This document shows positions 46,227 through 59,600 of a DNA stretch of 64,000 nucleotides, in pieces (position 1 is the stretch's first letter; every line of letters starts with the position of its first letter). The translations under genes and the position numbers were made by a program. Location: contig OY970832.1 in assembly GCA_963853835.1 (NCBI GenBank), positions 7,088,001-7,152,000 on the forward strand. Direction: 5' to 3'. This stretch comes from Calendula officinalis (taxonomy: Eukaryota > Streptophyta > Magnoliopsida > Asterales > Asteraceae). The notes beneath the pieces were generated by a model, which worked only from the letters and a program-made list of their open reading frames with translations, was not told the DNA's origin and searched no databases.

Positions 46227-47312
46227 GGGTAAATTACAGAAATTGTCCTTGTGGTATACCCGATTCTACATTTCTGTCCCTAAATTATTTTCTTCGGTTT
46301 TTTTGTCCCTGGAGATTTTTGGATTTCACTTTTCTGTCCTTCCGTCCAAAATCCTCCGTTAACTAACGGTATTTTTGTTCATTTCCCCAAATTACCCCTA
46401 TTTTAACTCTTTTTTTTATATATGTTTCTCTTTTTCTTTTAACATTTTTCTTCTTCCCAAAACTTTTCAAACAACATAACCCCAAATTTAAAAAAGAAAC
46501 CATTATATTGCATCGATCATTAATCCTGAATAACAAATTGATGATTATTAATGTTAGGTATTGATAATGACAGCCCTTATGGTTGTCATAAAACATGCAT
46601 TAAATACTTGTATTTTAATCTTTAACCAACTCCTGAATTTCAGGAACTACTCCATTCCCTAAGGGCTGTCATTATCAAAATTACAGATGCATCAATAACA
46701 CAACAAATTTGTAGGCAAAAAAGGGCACAATCAAGATTCGTTGGTAATTCAATCACCATTACCACAGATGGCGAAACATGCTTTTGCAATCTGGAAAAAA
46801 AACCATTACCACAAATGGCTAAATTTGCACCACTTGCACCTCTATATAAATTTGCATCTGCAACTTGATGAAATCAAAAACCCATATGAGAAATTTGAAT
46901 CGAAGTAGGTGAGAGACATCAAAACTTAGTAAGAACCCAGAAGATCTCTGAAGAAATCAAAAAACCCATCTTAGAAAGTTGAATCTGAAAATACAGTCGG
47001 CGAAGAGAGTGAGATACCTTAATTTTAGCTTCCATGGCATCGATTCATCATCAATCCATTATCATCGCCATTCCTTGACTGCAGCAGAGACGAACCCTAG
47101 CGCCGCCATGAAATGAGATGTGCGAGAAGACGAATTAATTAAATGGAAGCTTATCGATTTGTAATTGTGACGTTACTTAACAGCCAAATTTGGACGGAAG
47201 GACATAAACGCGAAATCCAAAAATTTTTAGGGACAAAAAAACCGAAGAAAAAAGTTTAAAGACAAAAATGTATAATCAAGTATACCACAGAGATAATTTC
47301 TGTGATTTACCC
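46227..47312. mobile_element. Mutator-like non-autonomous element (9-bp duplication)
   Basis: Ends GGGTAAATTACAGAAATTGT and the complement of ATAATTTCTGTGATTTACCC, with a perfect 9-bp duplication TAATATTTA (46218-46226, 47313-47321), the Mutator signature. The interior has an inverted GGGCTGTCATTATCAA/GATAATGACAGCCC pair and, at about 46900-47110, gene-leader-like DNA (CCCTAGCGCCGCCATG). There is no transposase. Captured host DNA is possible. Confidence 0.88.
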
Positions 47313-47321
47313 TAATATTTA

Positions 47322-47722
47322 TCATAATAATATATTAAATATATTTTTGTTAGGGTTACGAGTTTGGTTGCGTTTGATATTGCTAACTACCATTGAATAT
47401 ATAAAATTTGTTCATTTTTTAAAACCAAAAAATATACTACATAAATAGCATTTACCAAGTTCGTAAATGTTAAGATGGGAATTTCTTAGAAATGATGTCG
47501 CATTTCATAACTACTTGCAAGTACTTTTGCCTAAAAAAAGACTTGACAACTAAATTAAATCAACCCACTCACATCCAATGTTTTAAAAAAGATTGAGTTT
47601 TGGCTTTTAAATGTCGGTGCTAATTGTGATGTTCTAAATGTTTTGCTTCTAACGTTTCTATATAACTATGAAATTTGTGATTGTGCTAGCAAGTTACAAA
47701 TGATTGTAGCAAGTTACAAATA
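47322..47722. other. AT-rich spacer between two transposons
   Basis: No gene or repeat recognised. Confidence 0.5.
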
Positions 47723-47727
47723 ATTAT

Positions 47728-49442
47728 TGTAACGACCCGAATTTTTGTAAATAAATAAATTGTATAAAAATATGATAAATGTAGATAAATCATTTAAAAC
47801 ACGTAGGAACTGGTTTCGTGTCATCTAAACATCGTTTGATATGGTTAAGGTCGAAACCGAGCTGAAGTAGACAACAAAAAGTTGCAGCTTAGCTGCCTGG
47901 ATGAGTTCGCGACGCGAACTGTGGTTCGCGATCGCGAGGATTGGATAGAAAGTTTGGGTTTTTGATGGTCGGAGTTCACGGCTCATTCCCGAACGCGAGG
48001 AGTTCCCGACGCGGGAAGTTCGCGACGCGAACCCGAGTTCGCGAACGCGAACTCTCTGAGCTGTATAAAAACGGGTTTTGGGGCTAGAGTTTGGACACCT
48101 ACACCCCTACAACCCTACCAATCGTTATTTTGAAGGAAGTGCACGGTTTTAGGTGTTCTTGAGCTCAAATTTTCATATTTCATGGAGATTGTTGATCTAA
48201 GGTAAGAATCCTTGTTAGTTTATGCATCTCCTTGTTATTTCAAGCTTTATTTGGGCATCAATGGTGGTTTAGACAACTTACCATGTCATCTATGGGGAAG
48301 ATGACTAAACATGAGTGTAAAACACTCATTGTAGGCTTGTATTCAATCAATGTGTACAAGTTGAATTTGGGATTTATTGATGGAAATCTTGAACTAGGGT
48401 TTGAGATTTCCACCAAGTTGGATGAACTTGGTGGTTAGGAATGCTAATATGAATTAGTTAGTGATTGGTTATGGATAATAACTAGTTATTGTGATGATAT
48501 TGATGTTAGGTCAAGAAGACCTTGTGTTTGGAAGTACTTCTTTGATTAAGAAGTAAGCTTTGTGTGGATTAACACAATTTTGGGATAGCATTGCTAAGGT
48601 GAGTACATGTGATCTTTTCTGAGTACATAGCAAGTGATTTTCATAGTTAAATGATTAAACAAGTTTTAATAGTCTTTAATAGATAAATAATAAAATAAAG
48701 AAGATGATTGAATTGTTAGTACATGAATTGAATTGTTCATTGTTTGAGTTAGTTACCACTAGTATATTGTGATGTATGATTTGGAGCATTGGCTCAAGTT
48801 TGATGATTTGTTATGTGGTAGCTAATCAATTGAATCCCAGATAACCCACATAAGTTGGGGGAGTTAGTGACACCTACTTGGGGCGGTACCACCCTGCGCA
48901 AGGGTAGTGTGTCGAGAAATAGATAACCCAAAAAGCGGGGGAGCTTGAGATAACTCGGAAATCGGGGGACCAATAGATAACCCGGAAATGAGGGAGTTTA
49001 CCTAGATAACCCATATCGGGGGAGTTTGTTTCGGGGATGCCCGTTACTTATGTGTGGGCTTATGACAAGCCTTGGAGTTGATTGACTATGTGCAATGTGA
49101 TATTTATTTAAATATTGATTTATTCCAATTATTTCTAACCGGGTCTAAAACTCATGTTTCTCACGAGATAATTTTGTCTCACGTACTACATTTCTTTTGA
49201 CTATGTACTCAGGTTCGGGAGCTAAGGATTAGGTGGCCCGTAGTTAGCATTGGAACTGATTAGCTCGGTGTACTTATTTAATTCCCTAGACTTTAGTTTT
49301 GATATTATTGTAACACCGGTTTTGGTACTTTTTAATCATTCCAAATGTTTGTTTAAACCATATTTTGGATGTTATGGATTTTTACTAGCTAAACTCTTTT
49401 ATTTAAAAAGTTTAAATTGGTTTGAAAAATTGAGGTGTTACA
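47728..49442 (+). mobile_element. Solo LTR of a Gypsy-type retrotransposon
   Basis: Begins TGTAACGACCCGAATTTTTG and ends GAGGTGTTACA (TG...CA with an extended inverted terminus), flanked by a perfect 5-bp duplication ATTAT (47723-47727, 49443-49447). At 1,715 bp with no coding region it is a single LTR left by recombination between two. It contains a patch of TTCGCGACGCGAA-type words (47905-48060), a TATA-like GTATAAAAACGG (48062-48073), and short repeats of GATAACCCGGAAATCGGGGG (48835-49025). Gypsy assignment rests on the TGTAACRACCC...GGTGTTACA ends, common in plant Gypsy LTRs. Confidence 0.88.
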
Positions 49443-49679
49443 ATTATAATAAAACATGTTTTTTGTGCATTTGTATAATTACGGCACACATACATCGTAC
49501 GAGTCTGTATGACTAATATGCATATAAAAGTTTGAGTTTTAACATATAGGTATCATAAATAATAATAATAAAAACCAAATTTTATCATCTGCATTTTAAA
49601 TTAATATTGTAAACTATTCAGTCATATATTTTTTATTTTGTATATAAAAGACAAATGTAAAGCTAAGAAACTAACATAA

Positions 49680-49987
49680 GACGCGTGCCAAAGGCACCGC
49701 CACTTTACCGCCACTTATCCCGTCAGTTGGGAACACCATTGGCACCACCCGTCCCTTGAATCCGCCAGTTGCTTCTCGCCAGTTTGGAGACGGGGAAGGA
49801 GTATGGCGTGAGTTGGTAGGTGGGGCCCAAAGGGTATTTTGTGTGTGTATTTTGTAATGGTGGGTCCCAAAAAAATTAAGAGAAGATGTATTGTTGGCAT
49901 GGGTACGTCAGTTTAGTGTCGGTTGGAGGGTGAGCTGACGTGACGCTGATTTGACAACAACTGACGGTATCTCCACTGGGAGTGGTC
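49680..49987. mobile_element. Harbinger-like MITE with TAA target duplication
   Basis: About 308 bp, ends GACGCGTGCCAAAGGCACCG and the complement of TGACGGTATCTCCACTGGGAGTGGTC, flanked by TAA (49677-49679, 49988-49990). The GC-rich ends are imperfect inverted repeats. Confidence 0.65.
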
Positions 49988-49990
49988 TAA

Positions 49991-50629
49991 GACCATGTGA
50001 CAAATACCTTATAAATAAACATGTCACACCAAGACCTAAATGTACGAAATGATGGATAAAAGGCATTTAGTACAATAAGGTGATAGTTTAGGGAGTGCTT
50101 TTGTCAATAACATTCTTGACATAAAGAAGTCTATGATCGTGTTCTATAGTTGCGATCATGTTGACCACGTTTTCCCTATTTCTGAATACAGTTTTTAAGG
50201 TTTTAATATGTTAGATTTAAGTTTTGATTATATGTGTCAGCTAATATTAATAGTCCATGAACCATATCTTTGAATTAGCTTGAATAGAGTCTAACAATTC
50301 GGTTCATTTTTAAATAATTTGGATTGTTTATGGTTTTACATAAGAAATGAATGTTATGTAGTCCTACATATAAATATATATGATATGATGATATGATAGT
50401 ACTTGACAAGTTTATTGGAGTTAGGGCCGGTGTTTGGATTGACATGTATGGATTGGCATATTGGCGGGTTCATATACATCAACTATAAGTCTATAACTCA
50501 GTTGATTTAATTAATCGTATCGAAAAGTTAAATCATAACCTATCATATTAACTTAAATAAGTTAGTTGTGTCGACATGTAAATATTTTGAATATTAATGC
50601 ATAAATATAAGATAAATGATACGGAGTAT
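49991..50629. other. AT-rich intergenic DNA, no gene seen
   Basis: No supportable feature other than AT-rich sequence next to the LINE poly(A) end. Confidence 0.5.
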
Positions 50630-52735
50630 TTTTTTTTTTTTTTGAACAGCAAAAAGAAGGCAACAGGTCGAGCTTCGGCAATGCCATCACCCTCCCGAGG
50701 ACCTCCACAAACAACTATTATTAAAACTGAAAGCTAGCAAGAAACTAGCAATTACAAAAATATCAACTAAACATGCAACAACGGTTTTCTAACCCATTCA
50801 ACCCAAGTGATCTTACTAGATTGATCACGTTGAGAGAACCAATTAAAAGAAAACAAAACTACAAAATCAAAAACATCTCCTTTTCGTATACTACCACAAT
50901 CAAAAAGAAGAGAATTCCTAAACCGCCAAATCATCCAAGAAGTAGCTATACCGATAATTATTAGCTTTAATTCTTGTAGCTTATCTCTTGCAACCGCAAT
51001 ACTCCACAGCCACCATTCATCCAGCGAAGTTCCCGAAAAATTGTCAATCTCGCACCACCTACATACCAATAACCAAATCTCCTTCGCAAGATTACATGTG
51101 AAAAGAACATGATTCACAGATTCCATCCCACTTTGACATATAGGACACATTATGGACTCTATTTCTAGTCCTCTTCGGGATAAGTTTTGTCTAGTCGGTA
51201 ATCGGTCCAACATCACCCGCCACATAAAAATATTAACTTTTATAGGCACTTGTGTCACCCACTTTGTAACAAAGTATATACCTGGATGCAACGCTTTATC
51301 AATTACGTTCCGCGCACTTGCAACCGAGAATCCATTCTGCGGATCCATCGACCACATTGGCTTGTCCGGCCCATTCCGCATAATTACATGATCAAGATCA
51401 GACAATAATATCGCCAATTGTTCTGATTCAATTCCTCCTCTAATTTCCCGTCTCCAAGCCCACAACCAGCTTCCATCACGCCATTTATCAACAACCGCAT
51501 CATTATTTCTCGTATCTAGACGAAACAAACGATTTAACAAATCGCATAACGGTTGAGGAGATATCCAAACATCCGTCCAAAATTTTATCTTATCGCCACT
51601 AAACAACTCATATCTCATGTCTTGATACTGAATTATATGTTTATCATGCAGAAAATTTAAGGTACCAATAATGCGAGACCACGTACCATTTCCTTGACGA
51701 TTATCATATTTTCTCAATACTCCACCATCATCACCATGAAAAGCTTTAATAACTTTAGACCATAGTGAATCAGACTCTATAAAAAATCTCCATCTCCATT
51801 TTAGAAGAAGAGCTAAATTTAACGCTTTCAAACTCGCAATACCGAGCCCTTCATTTTCTTTGTCTGCCATTATGTTCTTCCACGATACCCAGTTTATTTT
51901 ATTTTCTAGCTCGTTAAAACCCCAAAAAAACCGAGCTCTTAACCTCTCTAACTTTGTTAAAATAGTCTCCGGCACTCTAAACAACGACATCCAATACAAC
52001 CCGACACTACCAAGAACTGATTTTAAGAGAGTTAAACGACCACCAATAGACATCAAATTAACTTTCCAATAGGATAATCGTTTCTTGAAAGCAATTAAAA
52101 TTGGATCCCACGAACTGAGTTTTGACATGTTGCCAGCTGTCGGAATCCCAAGATAAACAAACGGAAGTGTACCAGCCGCACACCCTGTTCTTTATGCCAT
52201 CACCTCCACCTCTTGACTATTAACACCTACACCATATAGATTTGATTTTTGCACATTTATTTTTAGACCGGATTCACTATAAAAATCTTGTAAAATCTGC
52301 ATGATATTCGTGAGTTCTTCTCCTTTCCATTCGGTGACCATAATAACATCATCCGCATAAAAAAAGTGTGAAATATTTAAATTATTCATACCAATTTTAG
52401 TACCTTTTATCCGGTTTTGTTCCTTTGCTTTTTCTAAATGTAAATGTAACCCTTCCATACCTAAAATGAAAAGGAAAGGCGAAAGCGGGTCTCCTTGCCT
52501 AACCCCCCTACACATACAAAATTGGTCCGTAGGGCTACCATTAACCAACACCGATAATTTAGCCGACGAAAGACAAGATTTAATTAAATTTCTCCATTTT
52601 TCACCAAAACCCATAGAAAGCATAATGGAATCAAGAAATTCCCAACTTAAAGAATCATACGCCTTCTCGAAATCAACTTTAAAAATAAGTAAACGCTTAT
52701 TTGTGCATACTTCATGTTCCTATTTATTACAAGGT
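50630..52735 (-). mobile_element. 5'-truncated LINE retrotransposon with reverse transcriptase
   Basis: The minus strand reads from about 52735 to a stop at 50767-50769, then a short 3' region and a poly(A) tail (T-run at 50629-50643). Reverse transcriptase features: FKVDFEKAYDSLSWEFLDS, GVRQGDPLSPFLFILGMEG, the catalytic FYADDVIMV and ESGLKINVQKSNLYGVG. Then come the thumb/linker (YLGIPTAGN; LSYWKVNLMSIGGRLTLLKS) and a zf-RVT region (MWRVMLDRLPTRQNLSRRGL; CPICQSGMESVNHVLFTC). One in-frame TAA (at about 52192-52194) interrupts an otherwise open frame. The endonuclease and start are missing. A dead but fairly recent copy. Confidence 0.92.
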
Positions 52736-52819
52736 GACATGTGACAAGTGAGAGAGTGAGTTAGGTGGGCGGGTCATTGAGAAGGGAGTGGGTTTGGAAA
52801 GGGGTTATTAGAGGAAGTT

Positions 52820-52990
52820 CGGAAGGGAGTTAAAGGAGTTCGGAAATGTTTTAAATAATAGACTTTTATTTCTTGATGTTAAAGATAGGTGGAAACATAA
52901 TCTTCATACAAATGGTGAGTTTTCTGTCAAAGCTTTGTGGGAGATCATGGATAACAACATAAATATTTTGTCGACTTTATATTTGTTTTA
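52820..52990 (+). mobile_element. Small LINE reverse-transcriptase fragment
   Basis: The plus strand reads LFLDVKDRWKHNLHTNGEFS followed by VKALWEIMDNN, resembling the region just before zf-RVT in plant LINEs. Both ends are truncated. It lies in the opposite orientation to the LINE on its left. Confidence 0.5.
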
Positions 52991-53629
52991 TGGTTCTTAT
53001 CGTCTCCTTATAGACGCAAGTCCGTTATTTGTTTCATTTTCGGCTTTTTGGACTAGTAACTTTTGCCTTTTAGAAAATAAAGTGACATGTGTAATCCATT
53101 AATTCTCTTTTTTCACATCACCCATCAATTTTGACCCTTGTAATGATCATATGAGTAGACACATAATTAAACACAAATAGTAAGCACCAATACCATTTCT
53201 CTAAATATAAATTCTTGTAACATAGTTTGAAGGTACATGACAAATGTTAATAAACAAACATAAGTAACATTAAAAATCCAACGGACCACACATGATGATG
53301 GTTATAAGCCATGGAACTTTGGAATCTATAAATTTTTTGTGTACAGATAGACAGCCCTGATGAACAAAGATGGAAGATATACAAAAGCAATTAGGCAAAG
53401 CATGTTGAAGATATGGAAGAATAATATGCAAAGACAGTTAATAATAAACTGTTCCAATGTACAAATCCAACTAATTGGCAACCGCCAAATAATAAAGAAA
53501 AAAGTGGTTAAAATTTGATAAACTGAAGCTGTACAGTATACCAACCAACAAAACACATGTATATAGAATAGATGATATCATGCATGATTTTACTTTTAAA
53601 ATTTTAGAAGATTTTATCTACATCTCTTT
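52991..53629. other. 3' flank of the UPL gene with MITE-like DNA
   Basis: About 53070-53210 resembles the foldback element at 44833-45010. The rest should include the UPL 3' untranslated region. No gene is seen. Confidence 0.45.
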
Positions 53630-56600
53630 TTAACCAAAACCAAATCCTTCATTGGCTTCATGAATTGCAAGCAACAGCCTCTCTTCCAAATGCTCCTTTG
53701 AAGGATATTCTGGTAAATCCAACTGATTGAAACTGCATTCACAAACAAGTCAAATTATTAATTAATTATTAATCCAAATAATATTTTTATTTTTATTTAT
53801 TAAAAAAAACAAAATGTTACCAAGTGTGAGCTGAGGGCAGATGATCAGGTCTTCCATACTCGGATGCACGGATACGCCTGAAAGGAAGCCGCTCCCGTAT
53901 CGGATACATGGGGGATACAGATACGCCATGGATACGCCTGGATACGTATCGGCGATGGAGGAAACGTATCCGGGGGAAGTATCCGGGGAGTATCCGGCGC
54001 GTATCCGTGTAGTTTCCAGAACATATCTGTACGATTTTGGGTAGATGGGCTTTTTGAGTCTAAAATGGTCTAATGGGTTAAAGTAAACTTATAATAATCC
54101 CTAGAAAAATACGTATGTTCCCCATAGGTCTACAAAACAACTTGTCGATTTCATAATTCATACCCTCATCTAATCGTCTCTTCGTTTGATTATTGATACT
54201 TAATTACCTTTGAAATATTTATTATTTTTATAGTTTACACTTTACATCAATATATACCTATTTTGGAATTTCTTTAACATATATATATTTTTTATATATT
54301 TTATATTTTCCGTATCTCTGCCGTATCCGTATCCTGAATTTTTTATTTTTGCCGTTTCCCGTATCCGTAGCGTATCCGTTTCCCTGTGCCGTATCCGTAT
54401 CCGTGCAACATAGCTTCCATATGCTTTGTGAATTTGAAACTTTTGAGATCCAGAAATGCCTTGTAAAGCACTGAATCCTTCTAAAGGCACCTGCATCAAA
54501 ATATTTACAAATTAATTAAAGGAAACAAAATTAAATTAAATATAAAAAAATAAAAAATACCTTTGAGGTACCCGTGACGAATTGCAGCAAGCGGGCCTTA
54601 TCTTCTTTACTAAAGCCTTGAGCAACTTCCCAAAACCACTGGATAACAGGAGATCCAGCACTATACCCAGAATACTCTGTATTTGCTTTCAAATCATCCA
54701 CTGAAATCAACATAACCATTATTATTATTTTTCAGACTAAATAATAATTTAACATTTATAAGATGAAAATATAAAAGGAACTCACAGTCGATATCTGGAA
54801 GCCCACTAATCAACAATTCAAACTCCTTATCATGAAATATGGAAATTAAATCCCGAGAAATTAATTCATTAAATCCTTCCAAGAAAGCATTAATTTGAGG
54901 ACGAATAGCAGTGGTCAATCGATGCTCAGCAATTAAATCCACATATTTATATTTATTTTCCTCTGTCACTCGGATGTTTCTTCCACCAGGGATTAGTTCA
55001 TAGTCGGTAACCTAAACAAAAACATATTTTTAATAACTAAATTATCATTTAAATCAGTTAATAATCTGCTTTACATTACCTCTGATTTTTCACAGAGTAT
55101 CATCTTCTCTTCATCAGCATCGATACTAAATGTTAAATCTAGAATATCACTGATATCATTCTGTTTACAAGAATTTCAAACAATTAGCATTTAAAAAACA
55201 TGAGAAAAAAGTATAAAAAAAAAACAAACCTCAAGCATCCACTTCAAGTTTTTGAAATATCCAGGATCAATTGCTTCAATATCATGATATGTAACTTTAG
55301 CACCAAGAATGTGTTTGTAAAACGATCTTGTGAAATGAACATCAAGCAGTTGACCGTCAAATAGTGCCTTCCCAACCTAAATTCAAGTCAAAATCATAAA
55401 TAAAAAAACAAAAAAAAAACATAATTCTGGTTCCAAGAAGATGGTCAAGTTATGAAAGCACTTACAACTCTACCAACAAACTTGAAGTATGAGAGATGTT
55501 CAGTCTGATAAACAGAATTTGGATTCGGTTGGAATGTTGCATCATTTCCAACAGTTGTAAAAAGCAGAGCTCCTTTGTCAAAAATAACACGTGATAAAAG
55601 CTGGTACCATTCTCTTGTAAGTCCACCTGCATCAATACCTTCTTCCCCTTGAAAATGAACGGTCAACTGACCTTTCAAATCTTGAGTTGACCTCATTCTC
55701 AGTTGATTATAAGAATCTTCTAGAATATATGCTCGTCTCACTGAGATTCTCAAAGGACTATGATGATGATCATGTTGATGTTTTATTTTAGATCTAAAAT
55801 AAGCCCGTTTGTTGTCAAAGTCAATCAAACGCGGGACTTTAAGCATAAGTGAGAATGATTTTTCAAGTAATCCCGGGTTTTGTCGGATAAAAGCATTTAA
55901 TAGTTTCCTATGTTTTTCAGAAAACTTGACAAATACAACGTGTTTTTCATCGATTTTCCCCGAAGTGGTTGCTTCATCGATATTAGCACCAAACTCTTGT
56001 GGCGAACCGGAGTGCAGTTTCTCACACATAACAAAGAAAGATTCAATGTAGGGTAAGATGTTCTGAGTGCCAGCTGGCAGTGTAGGCATTGCACCAGAAG
56101 GTCTTGCTGATGATGATGTCAGCATTGATGAGTCAGCAACATCAGATGACAACGTGTCGGAATAGCTCTCGATTTTGCTTATGCATGTGCTTAATTCTGT
56201 CCATAACGGTTCCAGAGCTGAATTTATGTCGGTAACAAGAGAAAGTGTAGCCGTTTGATCGTGTTTTTGATCTTTTTCTTGATTAAGTGAAAAAACAAGT
56301 GAGCTTAGAGCTTGTATGACTCTTAAAACTGCTGCACCATCTGAAGCTGTGGTTGTAATAAGTGCTTTTTCAATCTCACTAAATCTTTGTAATTCATTCA
56401 TTGCAGAAGTTGTTAAGTTTTTCATAGCATCAGATAATTCTGTTATGAATAAGTGACAGTGACGGGGTGCAATTGTTACTAATTTCTTCAGTACTTCAGC
56501 CACAAGTGCATACGCATTATCTGACAAACTGAAAAAAGAAAAAGTTATTTATGTAAAAAATCACATGACAATATGGACTCGCACTGAAGGTGGAAATTTT

Positions 56601-59600
56601 GACCCATTTACTTGTGACCGGGTCAGGTCAAGTAAAAAAGTAGTAATCTGGTACCTTTCACGTGCAAGAAGTGAGCAAAGAAGACGCAATTCTGGTTGTG
56701 GCAAATTGAGTAAAATAGCATGAGAATCATATTCAGTACTTGCACCAGAAGATGAAGAAGAATTATCAGCTTTTGGTGATTTCACATTCAACCCAGATCC
56801 ACCAACATTATTATTATTATTATTAGCATCAGGTGATTCTTCAGTAACAGACTGAGGTTGCTTGCTTTCAGCATTATCAATAATCACATCTAACAAATTC
56901 AGCAACTGCTCAAGATGTGCAATACTTCTCAAATAAAGAGGTTCATTCAACAGACTCAACAGCATTGTTATGGCCTCTTGTTGCTTATCTTGTACAACCA
57001 TAACTGCTTTTCCACGAGAATTATCAATGTTCTCGGGCTGGAATCTAAACTGGAGCAGAAGTTTTGCAACAAATGTGTGATTTCTGGCTAAATATGTCAG
57101 AGTTTCTAGAACACGCCGTGAAACCAATGGAGGAACACCTAAAATCAAATAAATATTATTTTTTGTTTCAAGAAACAAAAGATTTGAAATGAAATTATTT
57201 CTCACCATCAAAGCATTGAGGACGAGAATACATGACATGACTCTGGCACGCGTAAAGTCTATATGACGGCTCACGAGTATTTGGACTATTCTCGTGCTTT
57301 CTTATATCAGGTATTAATAAATCAATCAACATTTTTACTACTGATGAACGTGTTTCATTGTGAGCACATAAATTCAACAGAAGTCTCTGAAGCTGTGGTT
57401 TATATAATGGCTGTAAAAATTTAAAAAAAAAACATGAGCATGTATACAAGAAACCACTGGATGTTTTCAAATTTATATAAAATGTACTAAATAAGGTTAG
57501 AATATCATTACCAAAAAAGTTAACTTTATTTAATGAAAGCTAAAATATCTCAAATTTGACAATGCGTGGTACCGAAAAAATTCTCACTCGGTCAAAAAGA
57601 GTGCAGGTTCGATTTTCAGCAAGTTCAGGAGTGAAAGTTCAATTCTTTTAACAGAATTAGAAGTGAAGGTCCAAATTTTGATAAATTTAGGAACCTATAC
57701 ATAGTTCAATTTTAGCAAAATTTCCCTAAATATTTTGGTACTACGCCCACATTGTCAAATTTGGGATTTTTAGTTGCCTATATTGGCAATTTTCATCAAT
57801 AAACCGAATTTTAAGGTTTTATGCATTATAAAATACACTACATTTGACCAATAACCCAGAAACCAGCCCATAAGTAGGTAAACGGGTTGAAATTTCCATC
57901 ACCTGAACTACACGAAGCAACCGAATCATGGCATTAAGATCTTCTTTATCCACTAACGGAGCTCCATCAGTTTCAACAGGCTTACTTCCAGTTGACCTGC
58001 GATTAATAGTTCCACCTGTTCTATCTAAACTAGATCCACCGGCTTCATTTCTTCTAGAAGATTCGCCTCTCCTGCTTCTTGGGAGCATTCCAAAAAGTGT
58101 CCGATTATATCTACGTGCAAACCGTTCTCGTAACATGTTTGCCTCCGCAACAAGAGCAGGTGTAAGATTTGCAAGAACCGCATCAGATGATGTTAAAAGA
58201 ACCTGAAATAAATATAATCGAACATCAATAAAAAAATAGAACTATATAATATGGAGAAAAAAGAACTAATTGTGTTTTAATTTTCAAACTTTCATCAATA
58301 TGGCGGTTTGACCCTTAAACTTTGAGGGGTAAAACAGAATATTAGTGAGGGGTAAACAGAAAATTAGTAAAAGTTTGGGAATTTAAAATATACCTCTTCC
58401 CGTAGTTCTGAGGGGAATGTAGCAATTATAGATACGGTATCCATCTCTACAGGTTGCCCTTCCAATTCTTGAGCCCGGTGAGCCCCTTGTGCTTGCTGTT
58501 GTGCTAAAACTTCTGCCCTAATATCTGGGGGCAGTGCTGCAAGGAATTCAGGGTCAATATCTCCATCATTTTGTGGTTGTTCATCATTGGAAGCTGGTGG
58601 TTGGGCCACTGGGCCCTGTCGGGCCGAAAGAACCTCAGCCCGTAACTCCTCAGGAAGTGCATCCAGAAACGCTGGGTCAATCGGTGCAGAACCCAAACCA
58701 GTAGAACCGTCACGATTCGCATCTTGACCAGGGTCAGTTTCTTGACCAGGGTTTTCAGAAACCCTATGAAGAGATGCATCTCTCACAGCTGGGAAATTTA
58801 CTCTCCTTGCCACGTCATCATGACCATCAGCACTGCCGATTTCAACATCAAGACTTCTAAGACTCTCACCTAAAGTGGCCCCACTTCCACTACTTTCTTG
58901 ACTCACAGCTTCAACATCACGGGGCCCACCATCATTCTGGTCAAACTGCATGTCAACAGACTGAGGTTGACCAACTTGTGTATCGTCATTGACCGCTTCA
59001 TCTACTGTTGGTGTGCTTACTTGATCACTTGTACCATTGTTGTCAGGATTTGTTTCGGGTACCATTCCGGATGACTCTTGGGGTTGACTAGACTCGGGTT
59101 TCGGTTGACCATCAACTATTTTGTCTTGATCTGAAGTTTTTTCAGGCGTGGGCCGTGTTAGATGAGAAACCAACAGATTTTCAAGGCCTGAGGGAAAGCT
59201 GGATGAATTAGATCCACCAGTTTGTGGGTCATCGGTCCACATGCTGAGACGGTTTCCATGTCGCCCATTTCTTAAAGACCGGAAAATTGAATCCAATCGC
59301 GATGATGATGATTCCAAATTTCTTTCAAACCCGTCACGAGAATTATCTAGGAAGACAAACACAGCACAAAGATCAATAATTTCCTTTATGACCATGTAAC
59401 TATAAAAAGATTGAAATGACCAAATTACCCTTAACAAGATAAGAGTTAGTTACCTGTTTGTCTGGAAGAAACTGAGCGTGAAGAAGGTTCCATCAAAAGT
59501 GGATGCTGAGACGGCACAGAACCAAAGACTTGAGACGTACCACGACCTTGTCTTCTAGAACCAAAAACTTCAACAGGCATAACATGTAATGTATCATTAT

